Shown one piece after another: positions 1 to 8,937 of a stretch of DNA of 26,303 bases; within the stretch, counting starts at the first letter, position 1, and every line of letters starts with the position of its first letter. This stretch comes from DASZTU01 sp035493835 (GTDB taxonomy: Bacteria > Pseudomonadota > Alphaproteobacteria > Rhizobiales > Devosiaceae), in assembly GCA_035493835.1 (NCBI GenBank), contig DATJHO010000071.1, positions 1 through 26,303 of the forward strand, given 5' to 3'. Both the position numbers and the translations under genes were made by a program. The notes beneath the pieces are model-generated. The model was not told the DNA's origin and ran no database searches. It saw only the letters and a program-made list of their open reading frames with translations.

Positions 1-1297
1 CGGGATCGGCGAGATCGACCTCCTCGTCTGCAACCTCTATCCGTTCGAGCAGACCGTGGCCTCGGGCGCCGGCTATAACGACGTGATCGAAAACATCGAC
101 ATCGGCGGCCCGGCGATGATCCGCTCCTCGGCCAAGAACCATGCCTTTGTCACCGTGGTGGTCGATCCTTCGGACTATGCGCCGCTACTCGAGGCCATCA
201 AGGGCGAGGGCGTGCCCTATGCCCTGCGCCAGAAGCTGGCGGCAAAGGCCTATGCCCGCACTGCCGCCTATGATGCGGCGATCTCGAGCTGGTTCGCCGA
301 CACGCTGAATTACGACGAAATGCCGTGGCGCAGCTTTGCCGGCAGCCTGAGCGAGGTCATGCGTTATGGCGAAAACCCGCACCAATGGGCGGCCTTCTAC
401 AAGACCGGCGACAGCCGGCCGGGCGTTGCCACCGCCACGCAGCTGCAGGGCAAGAGCCTTTCCTACAACAACCTCAACGATACCGATGCGGCGTTCGAGC
501 TGGTTTCCGAATTCGGGCCCGTGCGTGCCGCCGTCGCTATCATCAAGCACGCCAACCCGTGCGGTTTTGCCCTCGCCGACACGCTAGCGGACGCCTACCG
601 GCTGGCGCAGCGTACCGACCCGGTTAGCGCCTTTGGCGGGATCGTTGCGCTCAATCGCGAAATCGACGCCGAAACGGCGGCCGAAATCGTGAAGATTTTC
701 ACCGAGGTGATCGTAGCCCCAGCGGCGAGCGAGGAAGCCAAGGCGATCATCGCCGCCAAGAAGAATTTGCGGCTGCTGGTGACCGGTGCGCTCGCCGATC
801 CGAAGGCCGAGGCATTGACGGTGCGCTCGCTCGCCGGCGGCCTGCTGGTGCAGTCGCGCGACAGCAAGACCGCCCGGGACAGCGAACTGAAGGTCGTGAC
901 CAAGCGGCAGCCGACCGAAAAGGAGATGGCCGACCTCCTGGTCGCCGAAACCGTCGCCAAGCACGTAAAATCCAACGCCGTGATCTACGTGAAGGACGGG
1001 GCGACGGTGGGTATCGGCGCCGGGCAGATGTCTCGTGTCGATTCGAGCCGCATCGCCCACCGCAAGGCGCAGGACGCGGCCGAAGCGGCGGGGTTGCCGG
1101 AGGAGCTGACGGCGGGCTCGGTGGTTGCCTCCGACGCCTTCTTCCCCTTTGCCGACGGCCTGCTGGCCGCGGTCGCGGCTGGAGCCACCGCCGTGATCCA
1201 GCCCGGCGGCTCAATCAACGACGCCGAAGTGATCGCTGCCGCCGACGAGGCAGGCATCGCCATGGTGTTCACCGGGCTCAGGCATTTCAGGCATTAG
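1..1297 (+). CDS. purH: Bifunctional AICAR formyltransferase/IMP cyclohydrolase PurH, 5'-truncated by the window edge
   Basis: This enzyme performs the last two steps of purine synthesis: formylation of AICAR with 10-formyl-THF, then ring closure to IMP. It is cytosolic. The reading frame is open from base 2, so the gene begins outside the window; about 431 residues are present, and roughly the first 100 of the usual 520-540 are missing. The visible start is the end of the MGS-like cyclohydrolase domain (LLVCNLYPFEQTV, then ENIDIGGPAMIRSSAKN). The formyltransferase domain follows, with RYGENPHQ, the IIKHANPCG motif carrying the catalytic Lys/His, DPVSAFGG and the C-terminal TGLRHFRH that closes nearly all PurH proteins. 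The gene ends at TAG 1295-1297 and converges on the NAD-GDH gene across a repeat-filled spacer. Identification is secure. Confidence 0.97.
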   Translation, partial: GIGEIDLLVCNLYPFEQTVASGAGYNDVIENIDIGGPAMIRSSAKNHAFVTVVVDPSDYAPLLEAIKGEGVPYALRQKLAAKAYARTAAYDAAISSWFADTLNYDEMPWRSFAGSLSEVMRYGENPHQWAAFYKTGDSRPGVATATQLQGKSLSYNNLNDTDAAFELVSEFGPVRAAVAIIKHANPCGFALADTLADAYRLAQRTDPVSAFGGIVALNREIDAETAAEIVKIFTEVIVAPAASEEAKAIIAAKKNLRLLVTGALADPKAEALTVRSLAGGLLVQSRDSKTARDSELKVVTKRQPTEKEMADLLVAETVAKHVKSNAVIYVKDGATVGIGAGQMSRVDSSRIAHRKAQDAAEAAGLPEELTAGSVVASDAFFPFADGLLAAVAAGATAVIQPGGSINDAEVIAAADEAGIAMVFTGLRHFRH

Positions 1298-1390
1298 AGC
1301 GCGATCGCGTTGGTTTGACATAAGGTCGCGAGAGCTTGGGCGAGGTGCTGCCAGTGCGGCGTGGGTAGCAGGTCGCACCCTTTGCCGCAT

Positions 1391-1491
1391 CGTCATCCCC
1401 GGGCTTGACCCGGGACCCATGAAGCCCTCGACGTACCCGGGGAGGTATGGGCAAGGCATCATGGGTGGCCGGGTCAAGCCGGGCCATGACG
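1391..1491. repeat. Dispersed inverted repeat, family A, copy 1
   Basis: The left arm, 1391-1420, reads CGTCATCCCCGGGCTTGACC and onwards. The right arm, 1461-1491, is close to its reverse complement, starting ATGGGTGGCCGGGTCAAGCC and ending CATGACG. About 40 bases separate the arms. The same arms recur at 16904-17005 and, as a single arm, at 8841-8884. It resembles the short non-coding palindromic elements (REP/MITE-like) common between genes in alphaproteobacteria. Confidence 0.8.
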
Positions 1492-1558
1492 AAGGAAGCG
1501 CGGCGAATCTGTTGACTCAACGGGCTTTTAAACGGGTTCCGGTCGTGCTGAACCAACA

Positions 1559-1646
1559 GAGATTCCCGCCTGCGCGGGAATGACGCCGTGGACGTCGCCC
1601 GGCTCAGCCCCTAAACCCAGGTCATTTCCGCGCAGGCGGGAATCTC
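1559..1646. repeat. Paired palindromes in inverted orientation, family D
   Basis: Bases 1559-1584 contain TTCCCGCCTGCGCGGGAA, itself a hairpin (TTCCCGC/GCGGGAA). Bases 1621-1646 are its reverse complement with a single mismatch (25 of 26). The two copies can fold separately or pair with each other across a 36-base spacer. This is a familiar type of dispersed intergenic repeat. I see this family only here in the window. Confidence 0.8.
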
Positions 1647-1741
1647 CGTTTTACGGCGTGCGGAGCAAAGCTTGCTCCCGAGATTTCAAGCGCAGACAAT
1701 TCCACTGGACTGGGCTGGATCGCGCGCTCTGGGGCCAAACC

Positions 1742-1770
1742 CTCACTTCTAGTGAGCCTGTCGAACCATA
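1742..1770. repeat. Solo arm of repeat family C
   Basis: The stretch AGTGAGCCTGTCGAACCATA (1751-1770) matches the right arm of the hairpin at 11605-11677 (GTGAGCTTGTCGAACCACG). A small hairpin CTCACT-TCT-AGTGAG (1742-1756) overlaps its left end. It lies about 35 bases beyond the NAD-GDH stop codon. Confidence 0.55.
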
Positions 1771-1803
1771 GCCCACGGGCGCAGAACACGCTTTGCGCGA
1801 ACC

Positions 1804-4800
1804 TCACCTCGCCTGTGCCAGATCGGCCAACAGCCCCGCGGTGACGGAGAGGCGGGAGACACTGACCTCGCCTTCGGTCAATTCGCCGACAGCCCTCGCG
1901 GCCCGCTCGATGGCGGCTTCGCGCGTCCGGCGCCAGGTGGCGAGGCGGCCGGCGACCGTGACGCCGTCGGCCGCGAGCACATCGGCGGCGAGATCGCGTT
2001 CGGCGCGCGCGATATTGGCGAGGGCCCGGTCGAGGGCCATGCGGTCGAAGCGGTCGGCGGGCCGGAGGCGGCCGGCCGCCTCGGCGATTTGGCCGAGGCC
2101 GAACATTTCGATCACGGCAAAAAAGGCCCTGGCGGCATCGGCGACATTGGTGCCGGCGCGGTTCGCGACCAAGACGATGTCGCTCGCAAGCGCCACGATG
2201 GGCAGTTCGGCGAAACGACGGGCGAGGTCGCGCGGCACCCCCGCCGCTTCGAGTGCCGCGTTGCGCGTCGTGATCGCTGCGGCCAGCGGTGGTGGCAAAA
2301 ATTTTTGCAGCCCGTTGCGTAGATCGGCGACCCCGAGCGCATAGCGGGCGATCAGTTCGGCGAGGCCCCCCTCAAAAGTCTCGTTGCGCAGGAACCAGAG
2401 GCTCTGCTGCTTCAGCAAGGCCTCGACGGCAGCGTAAAGATCGAGCTGGGCCGTGCCCGGAATGCGTCCGTCGAGCAGGTCGATTTGCCGGTTGAGCTCT
2501 GTGAGACCGAAGGCGTCGCGCGCGGTGACATAGGCGCGGGCCGCGGCCGCGGCGTCGGCGTTGGTGGCGCTGACGAGGCCCAGGACGAAATCCGGTCCGC
2601 CACGGTTGAGCATGGCATTGGCAAGGACCGTCGCGATCACCTCGCGCCTGAGGCGGTGCTGTTCCAGCGCTTCCCGATGCTGTTCCGCGAGCCGGGCGGG
2701 GAAGTAGGCGAAGAGTTCACGCGACAGATAGGGATCGTCCGGGGCGCCAGTGGCGGCGAGATTCCGTTTCAGCGCGATCTTGGCATAGGCGAGGAGGACC
2801 GCCAGTTCCGGCCTGGTGAAACCATGGCCCGCGGCGGCGCGCGCCCCGAGTTCAGCATCCGTCGGCAAAAATTCCACGGCCCGGCTGAGGCCGGCATTTG
2901 CTTCGAGGTGAGCGAGCAGCCCGCGTTGCTCGGCAAATCCGTCAAGACCCTGCCGCTCGGCAAGCGACAGCGCCAGCGTCTGGAGGTAGTTGTTCCTGAG
3001 GCAAAGCTCGGCGACCTCGCTGGTCATCGTCATGAGCAAGTCGTTGCGCTGGCGCTCGCTGATGCGTTTGGCAGCGACCAGCGGGCCAAGCGCGATCTTG
3101 ATGTTGACCTCGAGGTCAGAAGCGTTGACGCCGGCGGAATTGTCGATGGCATCGGTGTTGAGCCGGCCGCCGGTGAGGGCGTATTCGATGCGGCCGCGCT
3201 CGGTCATGGCGAGATTGGCGCCCTCGCCGATAACGCGCGCTCGAACCTCGTGGCCGGTGACGCGGAGCTGGTCGTTGGCCTTGTCGCCGACTTCGAGGTC
3301 GGTTTCGTTTGCACCCCGCACATAGGTGCCGATGCCGCCGAACCAGAGCAGGTCGACATCGGCTGTGAGAATCGCCCGGATCACCTGCCGTGGCATCAGC
3401 GGCCCCTCGGCAAGGCCCAAGACAGCCCGCGCCTCCGCCGACAGGTCGACCGATTTGAGCTCGCGCGAAAACACCCCGCCGCCAGGCGAGATCGCTTCGC
3501 GGTCATAGTCCTGCCAGCTCGAACGGAAGCGGCCGAACAGCCGCTTGCGTTCGGCGAAAGCTGCGACCGGGTTCGGGGCGGGGTCGATGAAGATGTCGCG
3601 GTGGTCGAAGGCGGCGATCAACAGGGTATGGGGCGATAGCAGCATGCCGTTGCCGAAGACGTCGCCCGACATGTCGCCGATCCCAACGACGGTGAAGGGC
3701 ACCTGCTGGATATCGCGGCCCATTTCGCGAAAATGCCGCTTTACGCCTTCCCAGGCGCCGCGGGCGGTGATCCCCATGCGCTTGTGGTCGTAGCCGACCG
3801 AACCGCCCGAGGCGAAGGCATCGCCCAACCAATAATGGCGTTCGACCGCGAGCGCATTAGCGATGTCGGAAAAGCTCGCCGTGCCCTTGTCGGCGGCCAC
3901 TACCAGATAGGGATCGGCCGCGTCCCGCCGGTGAAGCTCGGGTGGCGACACGACGGATCCCCCGACAATGTTGTCGGTGAGGTCGAGAAGGGTCGAAATG
4001 AAGATGCCGTAGCAGGCGGTGCCTTCGCTTTGCACCGTCTCGCGGTCGGCGGCAAACGACACTTGCCTCGGCACGAACGCGCCCTTGGCGCCCACCGGCA
4101 CGATGATGGCGTTTTTCGCCTGCTGCGCCTTGACCAGGCCCAACACCTCGGTGCGGAAGTCCTCCGGCCGGTCGGACCAGCGGATGCCACCGCGCGCCAA
4201 AGGCCCGAATCGCAGGTGCAGGCCTTCCAAGCGGGGCGAATAGACAAAAATCTCGCGAAAAGGTTTTGGTGCCGGCATTTCGGCGATGGCCGCGCAATCG
4301 AATTTGAGGCCCAGGGCGGGCCGGCGGCCGCCGAGCGAGTCCCGCTGGTAAAAATTGGTGCGGAGCGTTGCCTCGATCAGCGCCAGCACGCGCCTGAGAA
4401 TCCGGTCCTCATCGAGCGACTGGGTAGTTTCGAGTGCCGCCGCAATCGCTGCGCGGGCCATTTCGGCGGCCGCGTCGCGGTCTTCGTTGAAATCTGGCCG
4501 GTTGAGGGCGTCGAACAGGTCGAAAAAGGCCGCCGCCGCGTCGGGATGGCCGCTGAGGGTCGCCGCAACATAGCGCTGGGAAAAGGTGCCGCCCAATTGC
4601 TTGAGGTAGCGGGCATAGGCCCTGAGAATCGCCACCTGGTCCCAGGCCAAGCCTGCCGAAATCGAGAGTTGGTTGAGCCGGTCGCTCTCCGCCTCGCCAT
4701 GCCAGACGGCGAGCAGCGCCTCCTCGATCCGTGCAATGTCCATCGGATCGGCCGGCAGCGGCCCTTCCGGCAGGGTCAGCTCCATGGCGTGCAGGAAGCA

Positions 4801-6570
4801 GGCCGGCTGGCCCTCCGGCGAAATCGCGTAGGTTGCCTCGTCGATGACCCGAAAACCGAAACTCTCCAGCAGCGGCACGCGATCGCTCAGCGGTAGCGGG
4901 TTTTCGCGATGAAAGACTTTCAGGATGAAACCGCCGTCCTCGGCCGCGGGCGCCAGCCGCACCGCCACCCCTTCGCCGAGCCCGCGAAAAACCTCGATGT
5001 CGGCGAGCGCGTCGGCCGGGGTAGCGCTCGCCTGATAGGCGGGCGGAAACGCGGCGCGGAACGGCCGCACGGCGGCCTCATCGGGCGCCGCATCGAGCAC
5101 CCGGTCGCCGAAATCGCGGCTTAGGTCGAGGATATCGCGTTCGAGATCCTCGCGGTCGGGGCGCGGCGTCGAGCCCTCGTCGCGCCCGATGATGAAATGG
5201 ACCCGGACGAGGTCACCCTCCGGAAACTGCGGAAAATAGGCCGAAACGCCCCCTTCGTAGCGCCGGGCGAGGTAGGTGCCGATCCGGGCGCACAATTCCG
5301 AGGTGTAACGGTCGCGCGGCAGGTAGACGAGGATCGAAACGAAATTGTCGAAGCGGTCGATCCGCGGCAGCACGCGCACGCGCGGCCGGTCGGGCAGGGC
5401 AGCGACGACGGTCGCAAATTCGAGCAGGTCGTCCGCATCGATCTGGAACAGCTCGTCGCGCGGATAGGTGGCGAGCGCCTGGAGCAGGGCCTTGCCGGCG
5501 TGGCTTTCGGGCGTGGCTCTGGAGCGGGCCAGAACGGTTGCGACCTTCCGCCGGATCAGCGGCACCTCGGTATGCGGCACGGCGGCCGCAGCGGAGGTGA
5601 AGAGGCCCAGGATCCGCACTTCGCCCGAGACCTTGCCGTGCGCATCGAAGCGCTTGACCCCGATATAGTCCATGTGGGTGCGGCGATGGACGCGCGAGCG
5701 CATATTGGCCTTGGAGACCATGACCGGATCCGGGCGCTGGAGGAACGCCACGTGCTCGGGGGTGGTCTCGACGAAATTCCGGCCGCTCCTCAGGAACCGA
5801 AAATCCGGATTTTCGAGCAGGCCGATGCCCGATGTCGGCACTGGCTCGAGCCTCGGCGCAGCGGGACTGCCCGCCACCCGATATTCGCGAAGGCCCAGAA
5901 AAGTAAAATTGTGGGCGGCGAGCCAGGCGAGAAACTGGACGCTCTCGGCAACGAGCGCCGGCTCGATCGGCGGCGGGTTTTCGCGCAGGTCGTGCACGAG
6001 CCCGCGCACGCGTTCGAGCATCGGCCGCCAGCCGCGGACGACCAGCGTCACTTCGTCGAGCACCCCACGGATTTCGGCGAGCAGGGCCTTGCGGCTCGCC
6101 TCATCGGGCAGGGGATCGAGGTGGAGATGAAGAAAACTCTCCTGCCTGGTGTCGGGGCCCGCTTCGTTGAGCACGCGATGGGAGGCCGGGTCGAGCGGCA
6201 GCACCGGATGGGTCACCAGCCTGACATTGCCGCCCTTGGCCCGTATTGCGGCCAGCACCGAATCCACGATGAACGGCATGTCGGGGCAAAAGATGTCGAT
6301 GATCTCGGGCGCCTCGAGCGTCAGCACGTCGGCGCGCGAAAGGTGGACGAAGTGATTGGCCGTCCCGCGCCGCTCGATCAACGCATAGGCGCGGCGGAAC
6401 TCGGCATCCATGACGGCGCCGCTGAAGGGGGCGAGATCGTCGGGGTCGGTGGCGCGCGCCGCATGCAGCAGGAAGCGGGCGTAATTTGGCTCGCTCGCGA
6501 CAAGGGCCTTGCCCCGCGCGATCAGTTGAGACTGGGTCCTGGCGCCACGGGAATCCCCCTCGGCTTCCAT
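1804..6570 (-). CDS. Large (180 kDa-type) NAD-specific glutamate dehydrogenase
   Basis: The enzyme oxidatively deaminates glutamate to 2-oxoglutarate and ammonium with NAD. It belongs to the very large bacterial NAD-GDH family (Bac_GDH) and works in glutamate catabolism in the cytosol. From the ATG at 6570 the protein has 1588 residues, close to the family's usual 1,590-1,650. The first 700 or so residues form the regulatory ACT-like region. The catalytic core follows, with ARGGIRWSDRPEDFRTEV (about residue 790), KAQQAKNAIIVPVGAKGAF with the substrate lysines (about 815-830) and the dinucleotide-binding VVGIGDMSGDVFGNG (about 965). I prefer 6570 to the upstream ATG at 6618 because GGAG stands 8 bases before it and nothing resembling a ribosome site precedes 6618. 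It is divergent from leuC and convergent with purH. Confidence 0.95.
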   Translation of the reverse strand: MEAEGDSRGARTQSQLIARGKALVASEPNYARFLLHAARATDPDDLAPFSGAVMDAEFRRAYALIERRGTANHFVHLSRADVLTLEAPEIIDIFCPDMPFIVDSVLAAIRAKGGNVRLVTHPVLPLDPASHRVLNEAGPDTRQESFLHLHLDPLPDEASRKALLAEIRGVLDEVTLVVRGWRPMLERVRGLVHDLRENPPPIEPALVAESVQFLAWLAAHNFTFLGLREYRVAGSPAAPRLEPVPTSGIGLLENPDFRFLRSGRNFVETTPEHVAFLQRPDPVMVSKANMRSRVHRRTHMDYIGVKRFDAHGKVSGEVRILGLFTSAAAAVPHTEVPLIRRKVATVLARSRATPESHAGKALLQALATYPRDELFQIDADDLLEFATVVAALPDRPRVRVLPRIDRFDNFVSILVYLPRDRYTSELCARIGTYLARRYEGGVSAYFPQFPEGDLVRVHFIIGRDEGSTPRPDREDLERDILDLSRDFGDRVLDAAPDEAAVRPFRAAFPPAYQASATPADALADIEVFRGLGEGVAVRLAPAAEDGGFILKVFHRENPLPLSDRVPLLESFGFRVIDEATYAISPEGQPACFLHAMELTLPEGPLPADPMDIARIEEALLAVWHGEAESDRLNQLSISAGLAWDQVAILRAYARYLKQLGGTFSQRYVAATLSGHPDAAAAFFDLFDALNRPDFNEDRDAAAEMARAAIAAALETTQSLDEDRILRRVLALIEATLRTNFYQRDSLGGRRPALGLKFDCAAIAEMPAPKPFREIFVYSPRLEGLHLRFGPLARGGIRWSDRPEDFRTEVLGLVKAQQAKNAIIVPVGAKGAFVPRQVSFAADRETVQSEGTACYGIFISTLLDLTDNIVGGSVVSPPELHRRDAADPYLVVAADKGTASFSDIANALAVERHYWLGDAFASGGSVGYDHKRMGITARGAWEGVKRHFREMGRDIQQVPFTVVGIGDMSGDVFGNGMLLSPHTLLIAAFDHRDIFIDPAPNPVAAFAERKRLFGRFRSSWQDYDREAISPGGGVFSRELKSVDLSAEARAVLGLAEGPLMPRQVIRAILTADVDLLWFGGIGTYVRGANETDLEVGDKANDQLRVTGHEVRARVIGEGANLAMTERGRIEYALTGGRLNTDAIDNSAGVNASDLEVNIKIALGPLVAAKRISERQRNDLLMTMTSEVAELCLRNNYLQTLALSLAERQGLDGFAEQRGLLAHLEANAGLSRAVEFLPTDAELGARAAAGHGFTRPELAVLLAYAKIALKRNLAATGAPDDPYLSRELFAYFPARLAEQHREALEQHRLRREVIATVLANAMLNRGGPDFVLGLVSATNADAAAAARAYVTARDAFGLTELNRQIDLLDGRIPGTAQLDLYAAVEALLKQQSLWFLRNETFEGGLAELIARYALGVADLRNGLQKFLPPPLAAAITTRNAALEAAGVPRDLARRFAELPIVALASDIVLVANRAGTNVADAARAFFAVIEMFGLGQIAEAAGRLRPADRFDRMALDRALANIARAERDLAADVLAADGVTVAGRLATWRRTREAAIERAARAVGELTEGEVSVSRLSVTAGLLADLAQAR

Positions 6571-6742
6571 TTCACTCCGCCCCGTCGCGGCGCACCCCCC
6601 GATGCGACACCGCGACATTCGATCACGATAGTGTCAATTGCGCCGAGACGCGACAGGAAGCGCCGGCCGTCCAGCAAAAAATTGCGACCGCCGAACGGGA
6701 TCGCCCCGGATCGGCTTGCAGTCCTTGTGGAGAAGCCGTTTA

Positions 6743-6770
6743 TTGACGTTTCCATGACGAGGGGCTTATT
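6743..6770 (+). promoter_or_regulatory. Putative leuC promoter
   Basis: TTGACG (6743-6748), a 16-base spacer and CTTATT (6765-6770) resemble an alphaproteobacterial housekeeping promoter 40 bases upstream of leuC. The -10 box overlaps a small hairpin AGGGGC-TTATTAC-GCCCCT (6760-6778). Assignment is by eye only. Confidence 0.35.
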
Positions 6771-6809
6771 ACGCCCCTTCGGTTATCAACCAGCCTGTAC
6801 GAGCAGCAA

Positions 6810-8222
6810 ATGAGCCAAGGCCGCACACTTTACGACAAGATTTGGGACGATCATCTGGTCACCAACAATGAGGACGGCACCTCGCTCATTTATATCGACC
6901 GCCACCTCGTGCACGAAGTGACGAGCCCGCAGGCCTTTGAAGGGCTGCGCATGAACAAGCGCAGCGTGCGTGCGCCCGAGCGGACGCTGGCGGTGGTCGA
7001 CCATAACGTTCCGACCAGCGACCGCAGCAAGGGCATCGACGATCCGGAGAGCCGGCTGCAGGTCGAGACCATGGCCGAGAACGCCCGCGAATTCGGCGTC
7101 GAATATTTCAACGAACTCGACCGGCGCCAGGGCATCGTCCACATCGTCGGCCCCGAGCAGGGCTTTACGCTGCCCGGCATGACCATCGTCTGCGGCGATA
7201 GCCACACTTCTACGCACGGCGCTTTTGGTGCCCTCGCGCACGGCATCGGCACCTCCGAGGTCGAGCATGTGCTGGCGACCCAGACGCTGATCCAGCAGAA
7301 GGCCAAGAACATGCGGGTGACCGTCGACGGCCAGCTGCCGCCGGGCGTCACCGCCAAGGACATCATCCTTGCCATCATCGGCGAGATCGGCACGGCGGGC
7401 GGCACCGGCCATGTGCTCGAATATGCGGGCGAAGCCATCCGCGCGCTCTCGATGGAAGGCCGCATGACGGTCTGCAACATGTCGATCGAAGGCGGCGCCC
7501 GCGCCGGCCTGATCGCCCCGGACGAAAAGACCTTCGCCTATGTGAAGGACCGTCCTCGCGCGCCGAAAGGCGAGGCCTATGACATGGCCGTCCAATACTG
7601 GAAGACGCTGTTCTCGGACGAGGGCGCCCATTTTGACCGCGAGGTCCGGCTCGACGCCGCCAAGTTGCCGCCAATCGTTTCCTGGGGCTCTTCGCCCGAG
7701 GACGTGATTTCGGTCAACGGCGTGGTGCCGAACCCGGACGACATCCAGGATCCCAGCCGCCGCGCCAGCAAGTGGCGGGCGCTTGAATATATGGGCCTCC
7801 AGCCAGGCACGAAAATCACCGATATTGCGGTCGAGCGGGTGTTCCTGGGCTCGTGCACCAATGGCCGCATCGAGGACCTGCGCGCCGCTGCGGCGGTCAT
7901 CAGGGGTCATAAGGTGCGCGAGGGCGTCAACGCCATGGTCGTGCCGGGCTCGGGCCTGGTCAAGGAACAGGCCGAGGCCGAGGGGCTCGACGCGATCTTC
8001 AGGGCCGCCGGCTTCGACTGGCGCGAGCCTGGCTGCTCGATGTGCCTCGCCATGAATGCCGACAAGCTCCGGCCGCAGGAGCGCTGCGCCTCGACCAGCA
8101 ACCGCAATTTCGAGGGTCGCCAGGGCTTCAAGGGCCGTACGCACCTGGTGTCGCCGGCCATGGCAGCCGCCGCGGCGATCACCGGCCATTTCGTCGACAT
8201 TCGTGAGTGGCCGCAGCAATAG
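6810..8222 (+). CDS. leuC: 3-isopropylmalate dehydratase large subunit LeuC
   Basis: With LeuD it isomerises 2-isopropylmalate to 3-isopropylmalate, the second step of leucine synthesis, using a [4Fe-4S] cluster. The 470-residue length is normal. Visible landmarks are LYDKIWDDHLV at the start, CGDSHTSTHGAFGALAHGIG in the middle, and the three cluster cysteines in LGSCTNGR (about residue 348) and GCSMC (about 407-410), followed by the SNRNFEGRQG motif. The start ATG at 6810 has only a weak ribosome site (GAG 7 bases before). The cognate leuD lies 2.6 kb downstream on the same strand, with four unrelated genes between, so the two subunits are not one transcript unless read-through crosses three minus-strand genes, which is unlikely. 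Confidence 0.97.
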   Translation: MSQGRTLYDKIWDDHLVTNNEDGTSLIYIDRHLVHEVTSPQAFEGLRMNKRSVRAPERTLAVVDHNVPTSDRSKGIDDPESRLQVETMAENAREFGVEYFNELDRRQGIVHIVGPEQGFTLPGMTIVCGDSHTSTHGAFGALAHGIGTSEVEHVLATQTLIQQKAKNMRVTVDGQLPPGVTAKDIILAIIGEIGTAGGTGHVLEYAGEAIRALSMEGRMTVCNMSIEGGARAGLIAPDEKTFAYVKDRPRAPKGEAYDMAVQYWKTLFSDEGAHFDREVRLDAAKLPPIVSWGSSPEDVISVNGVVPNPDDIQDPSRRASKWRALEYMGLQPGTKITDIAVERVFLGSCTNGRIEDLRAAAAVIRGHKVREGVNAMVVPGSGLVKEQAEAEGLDAIFRAAGFDWREPGCSMCLAMNADKLRPQERCASTSNRNFEGRQGFKGRTHLVSPAMAAAAAITGHFVDIREWPQQ

Positions 8223-8237
8223 GCTGAGCTTGTTGCC

Positions 8238-8350
8238 AGGCCCCCTCACCGGGGCCTACCGGCCCCACCTCTCCCCCAAGGGAGAGGATTAGCGAGCCGT
8301 GCCGCACGGTCGCCTCTCCCCTTGGGGGAGAGGATAGGGTGAGGGGCCTT
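8238..8350. repeat. Dispersed inverted repeat, family B, copy 1
   Basis: Outer arms AGGCCCCCTCAC (8238-8249) and GTGAGGGGCCTT (8339-8350) face each other. Each inner arm is a near-palindrome: CCTCTCCCCCAAGGGAGAGG at 8268-8287 and a similar 21-mer at 8313-8333. A small central hairpin (CCGTG/CACGG) sits near the axis. It starts 16 bases after leuC. Related copies lie at 12817-12926 and 14381-14490. Confidence 0.8.
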
Positions 8351-8384
8351 GGCCGCGAGCCCCGGGCCCGCTAGTTTAGCACTC

Positions 8385-8816
8385 ATGTCTCAGCGCTCTG
8401 CCTCAGACTGGTCCGGCCGCCTAGCGCCTTCGCTCGACATGTTCGAGGTTTTGGCGCGGGAGGCGCTCGATGGTCTGCCCGCGCCGTTCCGCGAACTGGT
8501 CGAGGGCGTGACCTGCGTCGTGGCGGAGTTTCCGGACGACGCGGTGCTCGAAGAACTCGGCATCGAGTCCCCGTTCGACCTCCTGGGTCTCTTTACCGGG
8601 ATTGGCATGGCCCAGAGCGGCGCGGTGCCGCAATCGGGACAATTGCCGAACACCGTCCACCTCTATCGCCGGCCGATCCTCGATTACTGGGCCGAGCACG
8701 AGGAAACCCTCGGCGCGGTGGTGACCCATGTGCTGGTGCACGAAATGGGCCATCACTTCGGCTATTCCGACGCGGACATGGAGGCGATCGAGGCTGCGGC
8801 CGAAAGGGGCGAGTGA
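8385..8816 (+). CDS. Small zincin-type metallopeptidase family protein
   Basis: A 143-residue protein with HEMGHHFGYSD at residues 119-129, which fits the HExxHxxGxxD zinc site. This placement near the C-terminus, the length, and the PFRELVEGVTCVVAEFP and LLGLFTGI segments match the small bacterial 'zincin-like metallopeptidase' family (PF06262). Its substrates are unknown. There is no signal peptide, so it is probably cytosolic. I chose the ATG at 8385; TTG at 8349 would start inside the family B repeat, and ATG 8439 (MFEVLAREALDGLP) is a plausible shorter start, since none has a good ribosome site. It is flanked on both sides by dispersed repeats. Confidence 0.85.
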   Translation: MSQRSASDWSGRLAPSLDMFEVLAREALDGLPAPFRELVEGVTCVVAEFPDDAVLEELGIESPFDLLGLFTGIGMAQSGAVPQSGQLPNTVHLYRRPILDYWAEHEETLGAVVTHVLVHEMGHHFGYSDADMEAIEAAAERGE

Positions 8817-8840
8817 AAGCTGCTGTCGTCCGGCCCCCTT

Positions 8841-8884
8841 CCTCGTCATGGCCGGGCTTGACCTGGGTTGACCCGGCCACCCAT
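8841..8884. repeat. Solo arm of repeat family A with an internal duplication
   Basis: This matches the right arm of family A in reverse complement (CGTCATGGCCGGGCTTGACC, then CGGCCACCCAT), but with 10 extra bases. TTGACC occurs twice, separated by TGGG, so the extra bases look like a small tandem duplication. It lies 25 bases downstream of the metallopeptidase gene. Confidence 0.7.
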
Positions 8885-8937
8885 TGAGCCGCGCCACGAC
8901 CGGCCGATCAGCTTCGGCCCCTTGGCACCGAATGCAG

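Larger units (their letters stand above)
1298..1803. other. 506-bp convergent spacer without a gene, filled with inverted repeats
   Basis: This spacer lies between the 3' ends of purH and the NAD-GDH gene. I see no credible coding region. It holds a large imperfect inverted repeat (1391-1491), a pair of inverted palindromes (1559-1584 and 1621-1646) and a solo arm of a third repeat family (1742-1770). No classic stem plus T-tract terminator was recognised, so the repeats themselves may end both transcripts. Confidence 0.75.

Noticed and set aside
6571..6618. Sixteen-residue N-terminal extension of the NAD-GDH
   Set aside because: The upstream ATG has no ribosome site; the ATG at 6570 has GGAG at the right distance and gives a normal family length.
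5197..6813. Long open frame (538 codons) on the plus strand opposite the NAD-GDH gene
   Set aside because: It lies antisense to a clearly recognised enzyme, has a low-complexity Arg/Gly/Asp-rich product, and reflects the scarcity of stop codons in GC-rich shadow frames. The same applies to 2485-3639 and 3733-4896 (+).
6786..8249. Open frame of 487 codons antisense to leuC
   Set aside because: Shadow of leuC; its product is His/Arg/Ala/Gly-rich with no recognisable motif, while LeuC signatures on the plus strand are complete.
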